Position numbers and translations under genes: made by a program. DNA of 64,000 nt from Litorivita sp050633545 (GTDB lineage: Bacteria; Pseudomonadota; Alphaproteobacteria; Rhodobacterales; Rhodobacteraceae): positions 124,001 to 188,000 of the forward strand of contig JBOEGS010000008.1 of the NCBI GenBank assembly GCA_050633545.1, read 5' to 3'. The notes below the pieces were generated by a model. That model had not been told where the DNA came from. It did no database searches and saw only the letters and a program-made list of their open reading frames with translations. This document shows, piece by piece, positions 52,325 to 60,579 of this stretch. How positions within the stretch are numbered: the stretch's first letter is position 1; every line of letters begins with the position of its first letter.

Positions 52325-52876
52325 TTAGTGAGGGCGGGTTTGCATTGCTTCCTCAAGAACCGCATGTGCGTCCGATCTTTTGAAGAACTTCGCGTAATAG
52401 ACGGGTTGGCGCGGCTCATACTCGTGATCAAAGCGCATCGGATCCGCGCCGCGGGCCAGAAGGTGGCGGATGACGCGCGGTGACGACCACATCGCCGCAG
52501 TATGCAAAACGCTTTCGCCCAATGTCGCGCACAAATTTATGTCCGCCCCGGCTTCAATGAGCAGGTCGATCAAGCGCATTGTGACCTCGGTTAGCTCGCT
52601 CTGGCTGCGATTGTGCAAGGGGTCCGGATCGCCTTCGATCTGCAGGACGTGCTTGAGAGGTGTAAATCCTTGATCATCGACAAAGTTGATTTCAGGTTTC
52701 ATGCTCAAAACCCATGCCACGCAGGCTTCGTTCGCCCAACCGATCGCCGTGCTCAATACCTCGTGCCCCCCGTCCCCTTCGGCCCAAGGCAGATCAGACA
52801 CGCGTTGCGAAAGCTCATCCAGAAGGGCGATATCGCCTTCGAAAAGGGCGTCGTAAAACTCGTCTTCGCTCGACAT
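52325..52876 (-). CDS. Ankyrin-repeat protein
   Basis: 183 residues with about three to four ankyrin-like repeats: 'GDIALLDELSQRV', 'GGHEVLSTAIGWANEACVAWVLSM', 'GFTPLKHVLQI', and 'MRLIDLLIEAGADINLCATLGESVLHTAAMWSSPRVIRHLLARGADPMRFDHEYEPRQPVYYAKFF'. No signal peptide or enzymatic domain. Such proteins bind other proteins; a partner is not evident. It is a single gene convergent with rmuC. Confidence 0.85.
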   Translation of the reverse strand: MSSEDEFYDALFEGDIALLDELSQRVSDLPWAEGDGGHEVLSTAIGWANEACVAWVLSMKPEINFVDDQGFTPLKHVLQIEGDPDPLHNRSQSELTEVTMRLIDLLIEAGADINLCATLGESVLHTAAMWSSPRVIRHLLARGADPMRFDHEYEPRQPVYYAKFFKRSDAHAVLEEAMQTRPH

Positions 52877-53054
52877 TTATGCGCGTTCCGGATTTGCGGT
52901 TTTTCCCGTTCTATCACGAAACCGCGCGTCATATAACGCGCAATTGCTGCATCGCGCTCAAGGGTGCAATTGCGTGGCCTTGGTGCTTTGCCCCGCATCG
53001 CGGCTCTGCGGTTTTCAGGTTGCCCAAGAGGGCGGCGCTGACGGGTCTTGCGCC

Positions 53055-53726
53055 TTAAATCCTGAAGAACGGTTGCAGCAAGCGCGGCAAAAATCCGTTG
53101 AACCGGAGCGGCGCGTCGGTGGCGGCGAGGCAGATGCAATCCTCGCCGATATCGGCGATTGGCGTGTGGTTGTCGGCCTCATCGGCGATCTCGATGTCAC
53201 CGGCGGCAAAGCGGTCGGCTTCGTCGCGAAACGCGCCTTTGAGCACCAAGGTCAATTCGGTGCCGCGGTGGCCGTGGTCGGGCATCGCCGCCCCTGCGGG
53301 GATATAGAGCAAGCGCACCGAGGCCTCTTTGGAGGTGGGCAAAATCGCCTGTTTCACGCCCATGCCAAGGGGGCGCCATTTCACCGCATCCAGATCGCCG
53401 CCGATGTAATCTTGGACGGGGGCGGGCAGGGCGCTGGCGGATTTGCCCGCCGCTTTGGCCGGTTTGGCCGCTTCGGTCTGTGCCGCGGGCGCGCCCGATT
53501 TGATCCGCGCCAACGTCGCGGCAAGGCTGCCCTGCGCCATCGCGCTTTGCGCATTGCCCTCCAGAACCGCGCCGCCAAGCGCATCAAAGCTATGGGCGCG
53601 GGCGCGGCAGTCGTCGCACATCGAGACATGCGCCGCGATCACAAGGTTGAAGGCCTCGGGCAGGCTGCCCGCCGCATAGCCCATCAGCAGGGCGTCATCG
53701 AGATGGTGTTTGATCTGGTCTGTCAT
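53055..53726 (-). CDS. chrR: ChrR-type anti-sigma factor (ZAS domain plus cupin)
   Basis: 223 residues. The N-terminal zinc anti-sigma domain has His33-x3-Cys37-x2-Cys40 and an early His pair at residues 7-8. The C-terminal cupin carries His151, His153, Glu157 and His187, at the same spacing as the zinc site of Rhodobacter sphaeroides ChrR. ChrR holds RpoE inactive and is destroyed when singlet oxygen is present. It overlaps rpoE by 4 bp (ATGA at 53723). Confidence 0.95.
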   Translation of the reverse strand: MTDQIKHHLDDALLMGYAAGSLPEAFNLVIAAHVSMCDDCRARAHSFDALGGAVLEGNAQSAMAQGSLAATLARIKSGAPAAQTEAAKPAKAAGKSASALPAPVQDYIGGDLDAVKWRPLGMGVKQAILPTSKEASVRLLYIPAGAAMPDHGHRGTELTLVLKGAFRDEADRFAAGDIEIADEADNHTPIADIGEDCICLAATDAPLRFNGFLPRLLQPFFRI

Positions 53727-54316
53727 GTCATCGCGTGGCGCAAACGGTTAAGCGCCAGCCTCAATCTGGATTTAATAGTGCCAAGCGGAAGCCCCGTCTC
53801 GGCGGCGATTTCGGAATGGCTCAGATCGGCGAAATAGGCCCGCTCGACCAAAGCACGTTGTTTTTCGGGCAGCGTCGCGAGGGCCTCGGCCAATTGCGCG
53901 CTTTCTTGTTGCAGGCCCAAAACCTCGTCTTGCGGCGGTCCGGGCTCATGGCCCCACGGCAGGTCTTCGGGCTCTGGGCGGCGCTGTTTGCGCAGCGCGT
54001 CGATGCGGCGGTTACGCGCGATGGTGAAAATCCATGTCGCCAAAGAGGCCCGCGACGGATCGAACAGATGCGCCTTGTGCCACAGCGTCGTCATCACCTC
54101 TTGGGCGCATTCCTCGGCCAATCCGCCCTCGGCCCCCGACCGGATGAGGTAACCTTTGATGCGCGGCGCGAAATGGGCAAAGACCTCGGCAAAGGCGGCT
54201 TCGTCGCGGGCATCGCGGATGCGCTGCATCTGGGGGATCCAGTCGCGCTCCGGCTGGTCTTTTTGTCCTGTCACCCGTTTTGCCTTCGCCTTGGTGGTCC
54301 TCTTGCGATGATCCAT
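53723..54316 (-). CDS. rpoE: ECF sigma factor RpoE (singlet oxygen response)
   Basis: 197 residues from ATG 54316. Sigma region 2 is 'AEVFAHFAPRIKGYLIRSGAEGGLAEECAQEVMTTLWHKAHLFDPSRASLATWIFTIARNRRIDALRK', and region 4 is 'LATLPEKQRALVERAYFADLSHSEIAAETGLPLGTIKSRLRLALNRLRH'. This is ECF group 11 (RpoE-ChrR). The frame is open to 54658, but the promoter-like element at 54423-54452 predicts a transcript start near 54416, so ATG 54418 would have no leader and 54316 is preferred. The basic N-terminus (HRKRTTKAKAKR) is an extension over R. sphaeroides RpoE. Confidence 0.93.
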   Translation of the reverse strand: MDHRKRTTKAKAKRVTGQKDQPERDWIPQMQRIRDARDEAAFAEVFAHFAPRIKGYLIRSGAEGGLAEECAQEVMTTLWHKAHLFDPSRASLATWIFTIARNRRIDALRKQRRPEPEDLPWGHEPGPPQDEVLGLQQESAQLAEALATLPEKQRALVERAYFADLSHSEIAAETGLPLGTIKSRLRLALNRLRHAMT

Positions 54317-54422
54317 AGCACAGGATCTGTCGCGCGGCGAGAGAGCCGCGCCGCTGGATTGCGGTGGGCGGTGATCCAGAAGATCGGTCAACTCAAGGGC
54401 GCGGCTGTCTTGTAACATGGGA

Positions 54423-54452
54423 TGTCTACGCGGCCTGCGCCAAGGCGGATCA
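54423..54452 (-). promoter_or_regulatory. Candidate RpoE-dependent promoter of rpoE-chrR
   Basis: On the minus strand TGATCC (54452-54447) is followed by 18 bp and TAGACA (54428-54423). TGATCC is the -35 of Rhodobacter sphaeroides RpoE promoters. Its twin on the other strand has the same spacing. Confidence 0.75.
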
Positions 54453-54480
54453 TTTTTTGTGGTGATTTTTTTGCCCGATG

Positions 54481-54508
54481 TTTTACCGAGCGTTTTACCG
54501 AGCGTTTT
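54481..54508. repeat. 12-bp tandem repeat TTTTACCGAGCG
   Basis: Two perfect copies (54481-54492 and 54493-54504) and the start of a third (TTTTGC). It lies upstream of the candidate rpoE promoter. Confidence 0.85.
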
Positions 54509-54677
54509 GCTGGGCGGATATGCGCGCGGGGCGCGGGTGATCGGGCGCGCCAAACCTGTTCCCCGTACCGCGCAAAGACACACAAAGAACACTCGAGGCG
54601 AACACTGAAGACAAACACACAAGACCAACACACAATGCCGAGCAAACAGTGCGACCACTCAAAGAGATCGCCAAAAG

Positions 54678-54707
54678 TGATCCGAACCCGCCGCGCCTGC
54701 GTAACAA
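54678..54707 (+). promoter_or_regulatory. Candidate RpoE-dependent promoter of the flavin oxidase operon
   Basis: TGATCC (54678-54683), 18 bp, TAACAA (54702-54707). It lies about 80 bp before the start codon at 54786 and mirrors the rpoE promoter element. Confidence 0.75.
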
Positions 54708-54710
54708 TTT

Positions 54711-54753
54711 TACACCGACGCAATACCGACGTGATACCGACGCGATACAGACC
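54711..54753. repeat. 11-bp direct repeats TACCGACG-N-GA in the operon leader
   Basis: Units at 54724-54734 and 54735-54745, with degenerate copies before (54711) and after (54746). It falls between the candidate -10 and the start codon and shares TACCGA with the repeat at 54481. Confidence 0.7.
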
Positions 54754-54785
54754 GCCCGAAACGGGCCAATTTCAAGGACTTGCCC

Positions 54786-56081
54786 ATGCCATTCGAACAG
54801 ACCCCCCTGCGCCGCCGCATCGCAATTATCGGCGCAGGGATCAGCGGCATGGGAGCGGCATACCGGCTTTCAAAGCGCCACGACGTCACCTTGATAGAGG
54901 CCGAACCGCGCCTTGGCGGCCATGCGCGCACCAAACTTGCCGGACGCAATGGCGACCAACCCGTCGACACCGGATTCATCGTGTTCAACTATGCCAATTA
55001 CCCCAATATGGCGCAGCTTATTGCCGAGCTGGACGTGCCGGTATGCGAGAGCCGTATGAGCTTTGCTGCCTCGCTGGGTGGCGGGGCGTTCGAATACGGG
55101 CTGGACACTTTGAATGCGGTCTTCGGTCAGCGGTCAAATACGGTTTCTCCTCGCTTTATCAAGATGTTGCGCGATATCACACGGTTCAATGCGCAGGCAC
55201 TCAATGCCACCGGCGACCCCGATATGACGGTGGGCGATCTGATCGCCAAACTGGGGCTCGGGGCATGGTTTCGCGACCGTTATTTGCTGCCTTTGTCGGG
55301 GGCGATCTGGTCCACGCCGAAAGAGAAAATTCTCGACTTTCCCGCCGCTGCCATGGTGCAATTCTTTGAAAATCATGCGCTTTTGCATCACAGCGGCCAA
55401 CACCAATGGTATACCGTCCAAGGCGGCAGCATCGAATATGTCCGCCGTCTCGAGGCCGCTTTGACCGCCCGCGGCGCCTGCCTGCGCCTCGGCGCGCCGG
55501 TGAGCGGCGTGCGCCGCCACGCAGGCGGCGTCGAGGTGCGTCTCAAGGGTGGCGACTGGGAAGGCTTCGACGAGGTGATCTTTGCCACCCATGCCGACGA
55601 TAGCCTTAATTTATTGAGCGATCCGAGCCCCGAAGAACGCGCGGCCCTGGGCCAGATCCGCTATCAACCCAATGATATTGTGCTTCATGCCGACGCCAGC
55701 GTCATGCCCAAACGGCGCCGCGTCTGGTCGGCGTGGAACTACACCGAAGCGCCCCAACGCCGCAGCGGGCAGATCGATCTGACCTATTGGATGAATGCCC
55801 TGCAACCGATCCCGCAGGACGATCCGATGTTCGTCACCCTCAACAGTCAGCGCCCGATCCGCGAGGAGTTGATCTATGACAGGGTCACCCTGCGCCATCC
55901 GGTTTATGATGGTGCCATGTTCGCGGGGCAAAAAGCCGTAAGGCATTTGAATGGTTCGAAAAATACATGGTTCTGCGGCGCGTGGATGCACCATGGGTTC
56001 CATGAGGACGGGTTGACCAGCGGGCTTGACATCGCCGATCAGATCGAAGCGCGCCTGCCGCTGCCGTTGGCCGCAGAGTGA
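54786..56081 (+). CDS. FAD-dependent amine oxidase-like protein of the RpoE regulon
   Basis: 431 residues from ATG 54786 with AAGGA 8 bp upstream. N-terminal FAD motif 'IAIIGAGISGMGAAYRLSKRHDVTLIEAEPRLGGHARTK' and the C-terminal 'NTWFCGAWMHHGFHEDGLTSGLDIADQI' define the NAD(P)-binding amine oxidase/phytoene desaturase group. Homologues in Rhodobacter sphaeroides lie in an RpoE-dependent operon with DUF1365 and SDR genes and are linked, from memory, to fatty acid modification (desaturation of methylated acyl chains or cyclopropane/furan fatty acid synthesis). It overlaps the frame of DUF1365 if GTG 56078 is used. Confidence 0.9.
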   Translation: MPFEQTPLRRRIAIIGAGISGMGAAYRLSKRHDVTLIEAEPRLGGHARTKLAGRNGDQPVDTGFIVFNYANYPNMAQLIAELDVPVCESRMSFAASLGGGAFEYGLDTLNAVFGQRSNTVSPRFIKMLRDITRFNAQALNATGDPDMTVGDLIAKLGLGAWFRDRYLLPLSGAIWSTPKEKILDFPAAAMVQFFENHALLHHSGQHQWYTVQGGSIEYVRRLEAALTARGACLRLGAPVSGVRRHAGGVEVRLKGGDWEGFDEVIFATHADDSLNLLSDPSPEERAALGQIRYQPNDIVLHADASVMPKRRRVWSAWNYTEAPQRRSGQIDLTYWMNALQPIPQDDPMFVTLNSQRPIREELIYDRVTLRHPVYDGAMFAGQKAVRHLNGSKNTWFCGAWMHHGFHEDGLTSGLDIADQIEARLPLPLAAE

Positions 56082-56101
56082 AACCGCAAAGCGAGGCGCA
56101 G

Positions 56102-56869
56102 ATGGGCCGGATTGACCATATCGCAGGCCACACATGGCACGGGCGCAAGGGCGCGGTGGACAATAAATTCCGCTATGGCGTGGACTATGTGCTCTTGGAC
56201 GCCGAGGCCGAGGTCAAAGCGCCACGGCTTTTCGCGCGCAACCGCCGCGCGCTGGTCTCGCTGTATGACCGCGACCACGGCGGTGCGCCCAAGCGCGGTC
56301 GCGGCGCGGCATGGGTGCGCGAGGTCTTGGCGCGCGAGGGTCTGCAAGCCCCTGAACGTATTGAGATTTTGGCGCAGCCGCGGGTGTTGGGGCATGTGTT
56401 CAATCCCGTCTCTTTCTGGCTGTGCTCTGACGGGGCGGGGGCGCTGCGCGCGGTGATCGCGGAGGTGACAAATACCTTTGGCGACCGGCACAGCTACCTT
56501 TGCGCGCATGCGGACGGCAGCGCCATCACCGCGCAAACACCGCTCATGGCGCAAAAGCTGTTGCATGTCTCGCCGTTTCAGCCGCAAAGCGGCAGCTATA
56601 GCTTCCGCTTTGACATCCGTCCCGATCACATCGGCATCCTGATCGATTACACCCGCGGCAATGATGCGGCGGCGGGCGGGGTGACGGCGACGCTGACCGG
56701 ACCGCGCAAGCCTTTGACGACGATGGGGATTTTGAGGATGCTCTTGCGCCGCCCCTTCGGCTCGCGCCGCGTGCAGGCGCTTATTTTCTGGCAGGCATTG
56801 AAACTCAAATTCAAGGGCGCACGTTATCGTAGCAGACCCGCGCCGCCCGCGCGCGAATTGAGCCGTTGA
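56102..56869 (+). CDS. DUF1365 family protein
   Basis: 255 residues from ATG 56102 (GCGAGG upstream); a GTG at 56078 overlapping the upstream stop is possible. The family opening 'IDHIAGHTWHGRKGAVDNKFRYGVDYVLLD' and 'QPRVLGHVFNPVSFWLC' (the conserved YxFNPVSFY-like phrase) identify DUF1365, which nearly always travels with the amine oxidase and a cyclopropane synthase-type gene. Role in fatty acid chemistry inferred from context. Confidence 0.92.
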   Translation: MGRIDHIAGHTWHGRKGAVDNKFRYGVDYVLLDAEAEVKAPRLFARNRRALVSLYDRDHGGAPKRGRGAAWVREVLAREGLQAPERIEILAQPRVLGHVFNPVSFWLCSDGAGALRAVIAEVTNTFGDRHSYLCAHADGSAITAQTPLMAQKLLHVSPFQPQSGSYSFRFDIRPDHIGILIDYTRGNDAAAGGVTATLTGPRKPLTTMGILRMLLRRPFGSRRVQALIFWQALKLKFKGARYRSRPAPPARELSR

Positions 56870-56885
56870 TGCGAAAGGACCGCCC

Positions 56886-57647
56886 ATGAACGACCACGCC
56901 ACATCCGACAAATCCGACGCCGGTTGGGCGTCCAAACGCTATTGGCTGATCGGGGCGAGCGAGGGGCTTGGCGCCGCTTTGGCCCATCACCTGAGCCGCG
57001 CGGGGGTCGAGCTTGTGCTGTCGGCGCGCAGCGAGGATGCCCTGCAAGAGCTGGCCGCAAAGCTGCCCGGTAAGGCCGAGGTGCAGGTGCTTGATGTCAC
57101 CGATCTGGCCTCCGTCACCGCCGCACATCAGGCCGTCGGCGAGGTGGACGGGGTGGTCTATCTGGCCGGTGCTTATTGGCCGATGAGCACGGGCGAATGG
57201 GACGCGGAGAAATCCGCGATCATGGCCGATGTGAACCTTGGCGGCGCGCTGCGCTGTTTGGGAACCATCGTTCCGCCGATGGTGGCGCGCGGCCACGGGC
57301 ATGTGGTGGTGACCGGATCGCTGAGCGGTTTTCGCGGTCTTCCCGGATCGATTGGTTATACGGCCTCCAAGGCGGGGATCATGTCCTTGGCCGAATGTAT
57401 GAAGGCCGATTTGCGCGGCACGGGGGTCAAGGTGCAACTGGCCAACCCGGGTTTCATTCGCACCCGTTTGACCGACAAGAATGATTTCAAAATGCCGCAG
57501 ATTATGGAGCCCGAGGCCGCCGCGCGCGAGATCTTTGAACTGATGTGCTCGAACAGCTTTGCCAAGAGCTTCCCCGCCCCCTTTGCATGGCTCTTTCGTT
57601 TGGCGCAATTTTTGCCCAGCGGGCTGTATTTCAGGCTCTTCTCCTGA
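56886..57647 (+). CDS. Short-chain dehydrogenase/reductase
   Basis: 253 residues, 16 bp after the DUF1365 gene. The SDR Rossmann motif is 'LIGASEGLGAALAHHL' (GxxxGxG), 'YLAGAYWP' replaces NNAG, and the catalytic YxxxK is in 'GYTASKAGIMSL' with Ser in 'VTGSLSG'. A hydrophobic tail (FAWLFRLAQFLPSGLYFRLF) suggests membrane contact. In Rhodobacter sphaeroides an SDR gene is likewise part of the RpoE operon. Substrate unknown. Confidence 0.9.
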   Translation: MNDHATSDKSDAGWASKRYWLIGASEGLGAALAHHLSRAGVELVLSARSEDALQELAAKLPGKAEVQVLDVTDLASVTAAHQAVGEVDGVVYLAGAYWPMSTGEWDAEKSAIMADVNLGGALRCLGTIVPPMVARGHGHVVVTGSLSGFRGLPGSIGYTASKAGIMSLAECMKADLRGTGVKVQLANPGFIRTRLTDKNDFKMPQIMEPEAAAREIFELMCSNSFAKSFPAPFAWLFRLAQFLPSGLYFRLFS

Positions 57648-57732
57648 CCCGCGCGCATTTGCGCAGGATCAAAGACCGCACCGCCTACGTGCTCCAAGAT
57701 GGGGCCGACCCAAGCGCGAAAGGACGGTCGAT

Positions 57733-58056
57733 ATGTTGGAAATTTCGGTTAGAAAAGTCGCACAAGTGGCACTCATGGCGCGCGAGCTTGGCCGCGCCGA
57801 GGGCGAGTTGCGCGGCTTCATCGACACGCTCACCGAGGAGGAGGCGACAAGCCTCGTCGCGGTGATGTGGATCGGGCGCGACAGTTTCTCTGCGGACGAG
57901 TTGGAAGAGGCTATCGCCACCGCCGCCAATGAGGCCACCACCCCCGCCAGCGAATATCTCATCGGCACGCCGCTGTTGGCGGATCATCTGGAGGCGGGGC
58001 TGGAGGCGCTGGGCCTGTCGGCGTCAGAGGAAGAAGACGATCTGATGCGGCCCTGA
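57733..58056 (+). CDS. DUF3775 domain protein
   Basis: 107 residues from ATG 57733 (AAAGGA upstream). A soluble, acidic helical protein: 'VALMARELGRAEGELRGFIDTLTEEEATSLVAVMWIGRDSFSADELEEAIATAANEATTPASEYLIGTPLLADHLEAGLEALGL' matches DUF3775. It lies 85 bp after the SDR gene on the same strand and may be in the RpoE operon, although that is not typical of the operon elsewhere. Function unknown. Confidence 0.85.
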   Translation: MLEISVRKVAQVALMARELGRAEGELRGFIDTLTEEEATSLVAVMWIGRDSFSADELEEAIATAANEATTPASEYLIGTPLLADHLEAGLEALGLSASEEEDDLMRP

Positions 58057-58071
58057 GGCGCACCGCCGCGA

Positions 58072-59142
58072 TCAAAGCGCGGCGATATGCTTTGCAAACA
58101 GCGCGTCGGCGCGTTGCCACACCGGGCCCATTGCGGGCAGGTCCAAGATCGCGGGCAAAAGCTGCGCGGCGAAATCGGCCGAGGATTCGCGCGGCAGCAT
58201 CGCGGGCAGGTTATCGATCGCCATAATGTCGAGCGGCGGCTGTTGCGCAACCCGCAGCACCGGCGCCTCCCATGTGGTGGCGCGCTGGTAGAGCGGCACG
58301 GGGTTGTAATCGCTATCGGGATCGCAGGCGATATCGCCAATCGCCGTCAGCGCGCGCGGCGCGTCAAGCGCATCCGGCCCGACGAAGACCGGCGTGCCTG
58401 GACGGGCATAGATACAGTTAAAGAAAATCTCATGGGCGAGGATTTGCGGAAAAGGGCCGCCCGATGCGGTCTCTTCCATGTCCCAAAGCGTGGTGGAAAA
58501 GCCCATTGCGGCGCATAGGTCCGCAGCCCCCGTGCCAACGCGCCCTTTGGCCCCGATGACCAAGGCTTTGGGCGATTTTTCCGCTGCCCCTGCCGCGCGC
58601 AGCGCCGCCGCAAGATCGGCGTTCATCGCTTCCTTGTCCGCATAGCTGCGCGCGGGCGGGCAGATCGTGCCGCTTTGCTGCGCGGCCCATGCGCGCAAGG
58701 TGACCGCCGCCCCCGCATAGCCCGCCCAATAGCCAAAGGCCGCGATCCGCCGCCGGTTTTCATCCGTCAGATACTCCAGATCAAGCAGCGTGCCGCCACC
58801 GGCGCGAAACCGCTCCAACAGCACGCGGCCGGAGTGTTGCCCCTTATAGGCATGGCCGAACATGATGTGGCGATGGGGCAGGGGCGTGCCATCATCGGGC
58901 AATTCCTTGAGGCCGAAAATCACCGCATCGTGCGGGGCGCCCCGCCAACTGCCCTCGGGCGCGATGCCCGCTCCGGCGCTGCGGTAGCCCTCTATTTCTA
59001 TGGCGCGCTGGCGGCTTTGCTCGACCGTCACGCGCAGCCCCGCCGCGATCAATTGCGCCGCCCCCTCGGGCGTCAGCCCCGTGCGGGCCTCGTCGGAGCG
59101 GGATTCGGCGCGCAGCCACAGGTGCAAGGCAGGAGAGGTCAT
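58072..59142 (-). CDS. Saccharopine dehydrogenase (NAD+, L-lysine-forming)-like protein
   Basis: 356 residues. The start 'LHLWLRAESRSDEARTGLTPEGAAQLIAAGLRVTVEQSRQRAI' and 'VIFGLKELPDDGTPLPHRHIMFGHAYKGQ' match the alanine dehydrogenase/LYS1 fold, and 'KALVIGAKGRVGTGAADLCAAMG' is the NAD-binding loop. In bacteria this enzyme serves lysine breakdown through saccharopine. The partner that splits saccharopine is not seen. Convergent with the DUF3775 gene. Confidence 0.88.
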   Translation of the reverse strand: MTSPALHLWLRAESRSDEARTGLTPEGAAQLIAAGLRVTVEQSRQRAIEIEGYRSAGAGIAPEGSWRGAPHDAVIFGLKELPDDGTPLPHRHIMFGHAYKGQHSGRVLLERFRAGGGTLLDLEYLTDENRRRIAAFGYWAGYAGAAVTLRAWAAQQSGTICPPARSYADKEAMNADLAAALRAAGAAEKSPKALVIGAKGRVGTGAADLCAAMGFSTTLWDMEETASGGPFPQILAHEIFFNCIYARPGTPVFVGPDALDAPRALTAIGDIACDPDSDYNPVPLYQRATTWEAPVLRVAQQPPLDIMAIDNLPAMLPRESSADFAAQLLPAILDLPAMGPVWQRADALFAKHIAAL

Positions 59143-59271
59143 GGAACGGCCCTTTGAAGGTGCAATATGGGACCGGCGCAGGGGCCGGATTGGTTGGACC
59201 GCAATCTACGGTCTCGGGGCGCAATGCTCCATCCCCGTAAAAGCCGCAATAGGGGCGTGGGTGCGGCGAGT

Positions 59272-59287
59272 ATTTATCATGATAAAT
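59272..59287. promoter_or_regulatory. Perfect 16-bp palindrome upstream of the M20 amidohydrolase gene
   Basis: ATTTATCATGATAAAT is completely symmetric, AT-rich in a GC-rich region, and lies 60 bp before the start codon and 130 bp from the divergent saccharopine dehydrogenase start. It is a likely binding site for a dimeric regulator that is not encoded next to it. Confidence 0.7.
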
Positions 59288-59346
59288 TGACACTGCGCCA
59301 AAGCCGCGCCACAGTCAGGCAAAACCGCGCGCCCAAAGGATGCCCC

Positions 59347-60579
59347 ATGATTCCCGTAAATCCCGCCCGTTTTCTCGCCGATCTGCATGACTTGCGCGCC
59401 ATCGGGGCCTCGGGCATCGGCAAGGGCGTCGTGCGTCCCGCCTTTAGCCGCGCGGATATCGAGGCGCGGCAATGGCTCGGCACGCGAATGGCGCAGGCGG
59501 GGCTGTCGGTGGAGATTGATCCGGTCGGCTCGGTCTGGGGGCTGGCGCAGGCGGAAAAATCCCTGCTCATCGGCTCGCATAGCGACACCCAACCCGAGGG
59601 CGGATGGCTTGACGGGGCGCTGGGCGTGATCGCGGGGCTGGAGATTGCGCGCGCCAGTATCGAGGCGGGCGGGCCGCCCGTATCGGCGGTGAGTTTTCAA
59701 GACGAAGAAGGCCGCTTCGGCGTCACCACAGGCAGCACCATCTGGTCGGGCGGCTTGTCGCTGGAGACGGCGGATGACTTGACCGATCGCGACGCGATCA
59801 GCTTTGCGCAGGCGCGCGGCGCCATGGCGCATCTGGTGACGGGACCATTTGTCGATCCGGCGCGGTTCAACGGCTTTTTGGAGATGCATATCGAACAAGG
59901 CCCTTGGCTGGATCAGGCGGGCGAGGCCGCCGCCGTGGTCAGCGATATCGTCGGCATCCGCGATATGCGCATCACCTTTGAGGGCCAACAAAACCACGCG
60001 GGCACCACGCCGATGCACCTGCGCCGCGACGCCTTCCAAGCGCTGGGCGCCTTTAACGCGCGCCTCAAAGAGCGGCTGCGCAATGTGGTCACGCCGCAAA
60101 CGGTTTGGACCATCGGCCATGTGAACCTGAGCCCCAATGCCCATTCCGTCGTGCCCGGAAAAGCGGTGTTTTCGATGCAGTGGCGCGATGGGGATGCGGC
60201 GCGTCTGGCGCGGATGGAAGAGATCATCCGCGAGACCGCAAGCGACATCGCGCAAGAGCATGGCATGGGCTTGGGCTATTCGTCGATGCTGGGCCTTGAG
60301 CCGGTGCCCATGGACGCGTCGATGCGCGCGGCGCTCGAAGCGGCGGCCACCGAACATGCGGCGGGGCGCTGGCGCAATTTGCAATCGGGCGCTCTGCATG
60401 ATGCGGCAAACCTGTCGCGGCTCATGCCGGTGGGGATGTTGTTTGTGCCGTCAATCGACGGGATTTCCCATGCCTTCGAGGAGGACACCCACGAAGAGGA
60501 TCTCACGCGCGGGCTGCATATCCTTGCAGGCGCGGCGTCGCGGATCGCGCCGCAGGGCGGTCAGGCCGCGCGGTCATAA
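59347..60579 (+). CDS. M20 family amidohydrolase (hydantoinase/carbamoylase type)
   Basis: 410 residues from ATG 59347 with AAAGGA upstream. Metal ligands: His78 and Asp80 (GSHSDT), Asp89 (DGALG), Glu120-Glu121 (FQDEEGRFG) and His in 'MHIEQGP'; these form the two-zinc site of the allantoate/N-carbamoyl-amino acid amidohydrolase group. The specific substrate (allantoate, ureidoglycine or a carbamoyl amino acid) is not decided by sequence. The end overlaps the convergent WGR gene by 19 bp. Confidence 0.9.
   Translation: MIPVNPARFLADLHDLRAIGASGIGKGVVRPAFSRADIEARQWLGTRMAQAGLSVEIDPVGSVWGLAQAEKSLLIGSHSDTQPEGGWLDGALGVIAGLEIARASIEAGGPPVSAVSFQDEEGRFGVTTGSTIWSGGLSLETADDLTDRDAISFAQARGAMAHLVTGPFVDPARFNGFLEMHIEQGPWLDQAGEAAAVVSDIVGIRDMRITFEGQQNHAGTTPMHLRRDAFQALGAFNARLKERLRNVVTPQTVWTIGHVNLSPNAHSVVPGKAVFSMQWRDGDAARLARMEEIIRETASDIAQEHGMGLGYSSMLGLEPVPMDASMRAALEAAATEHAAGRWRNLQSGALHDAANLSRLMPVGMLFVPSIDGISHAFEEDTHEEDLTRGLHILAGAASRIAPQGGQAARS

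Larger units (their letters stand above)
54317..54785. other. 469-bp intergenic region between rpoE and the flavin oxidase operon
   Basis: No coding gene is supported. It holds two outward-facing RpoE-type promoter candidates, two sets of direct repeats built on TACCGA, and an A/C-rich stretch (about 54585-54640). The frames across it are low in quality. Confidence 0.6.

Noticed and set aside
54481..54753. Possible CRISPR-like array
   Set aside because: Repeat units are 11-12 bp, directly adjacent without spacers, and no cas gene is present.
54422..55369. Plus-strand frame of 315 codons over the rpoE intergenic region and flavin oxidase gene
   Set aside because: It lies in another frame of the oxidase gene and gives a low-complexity Arg/His-rich product.
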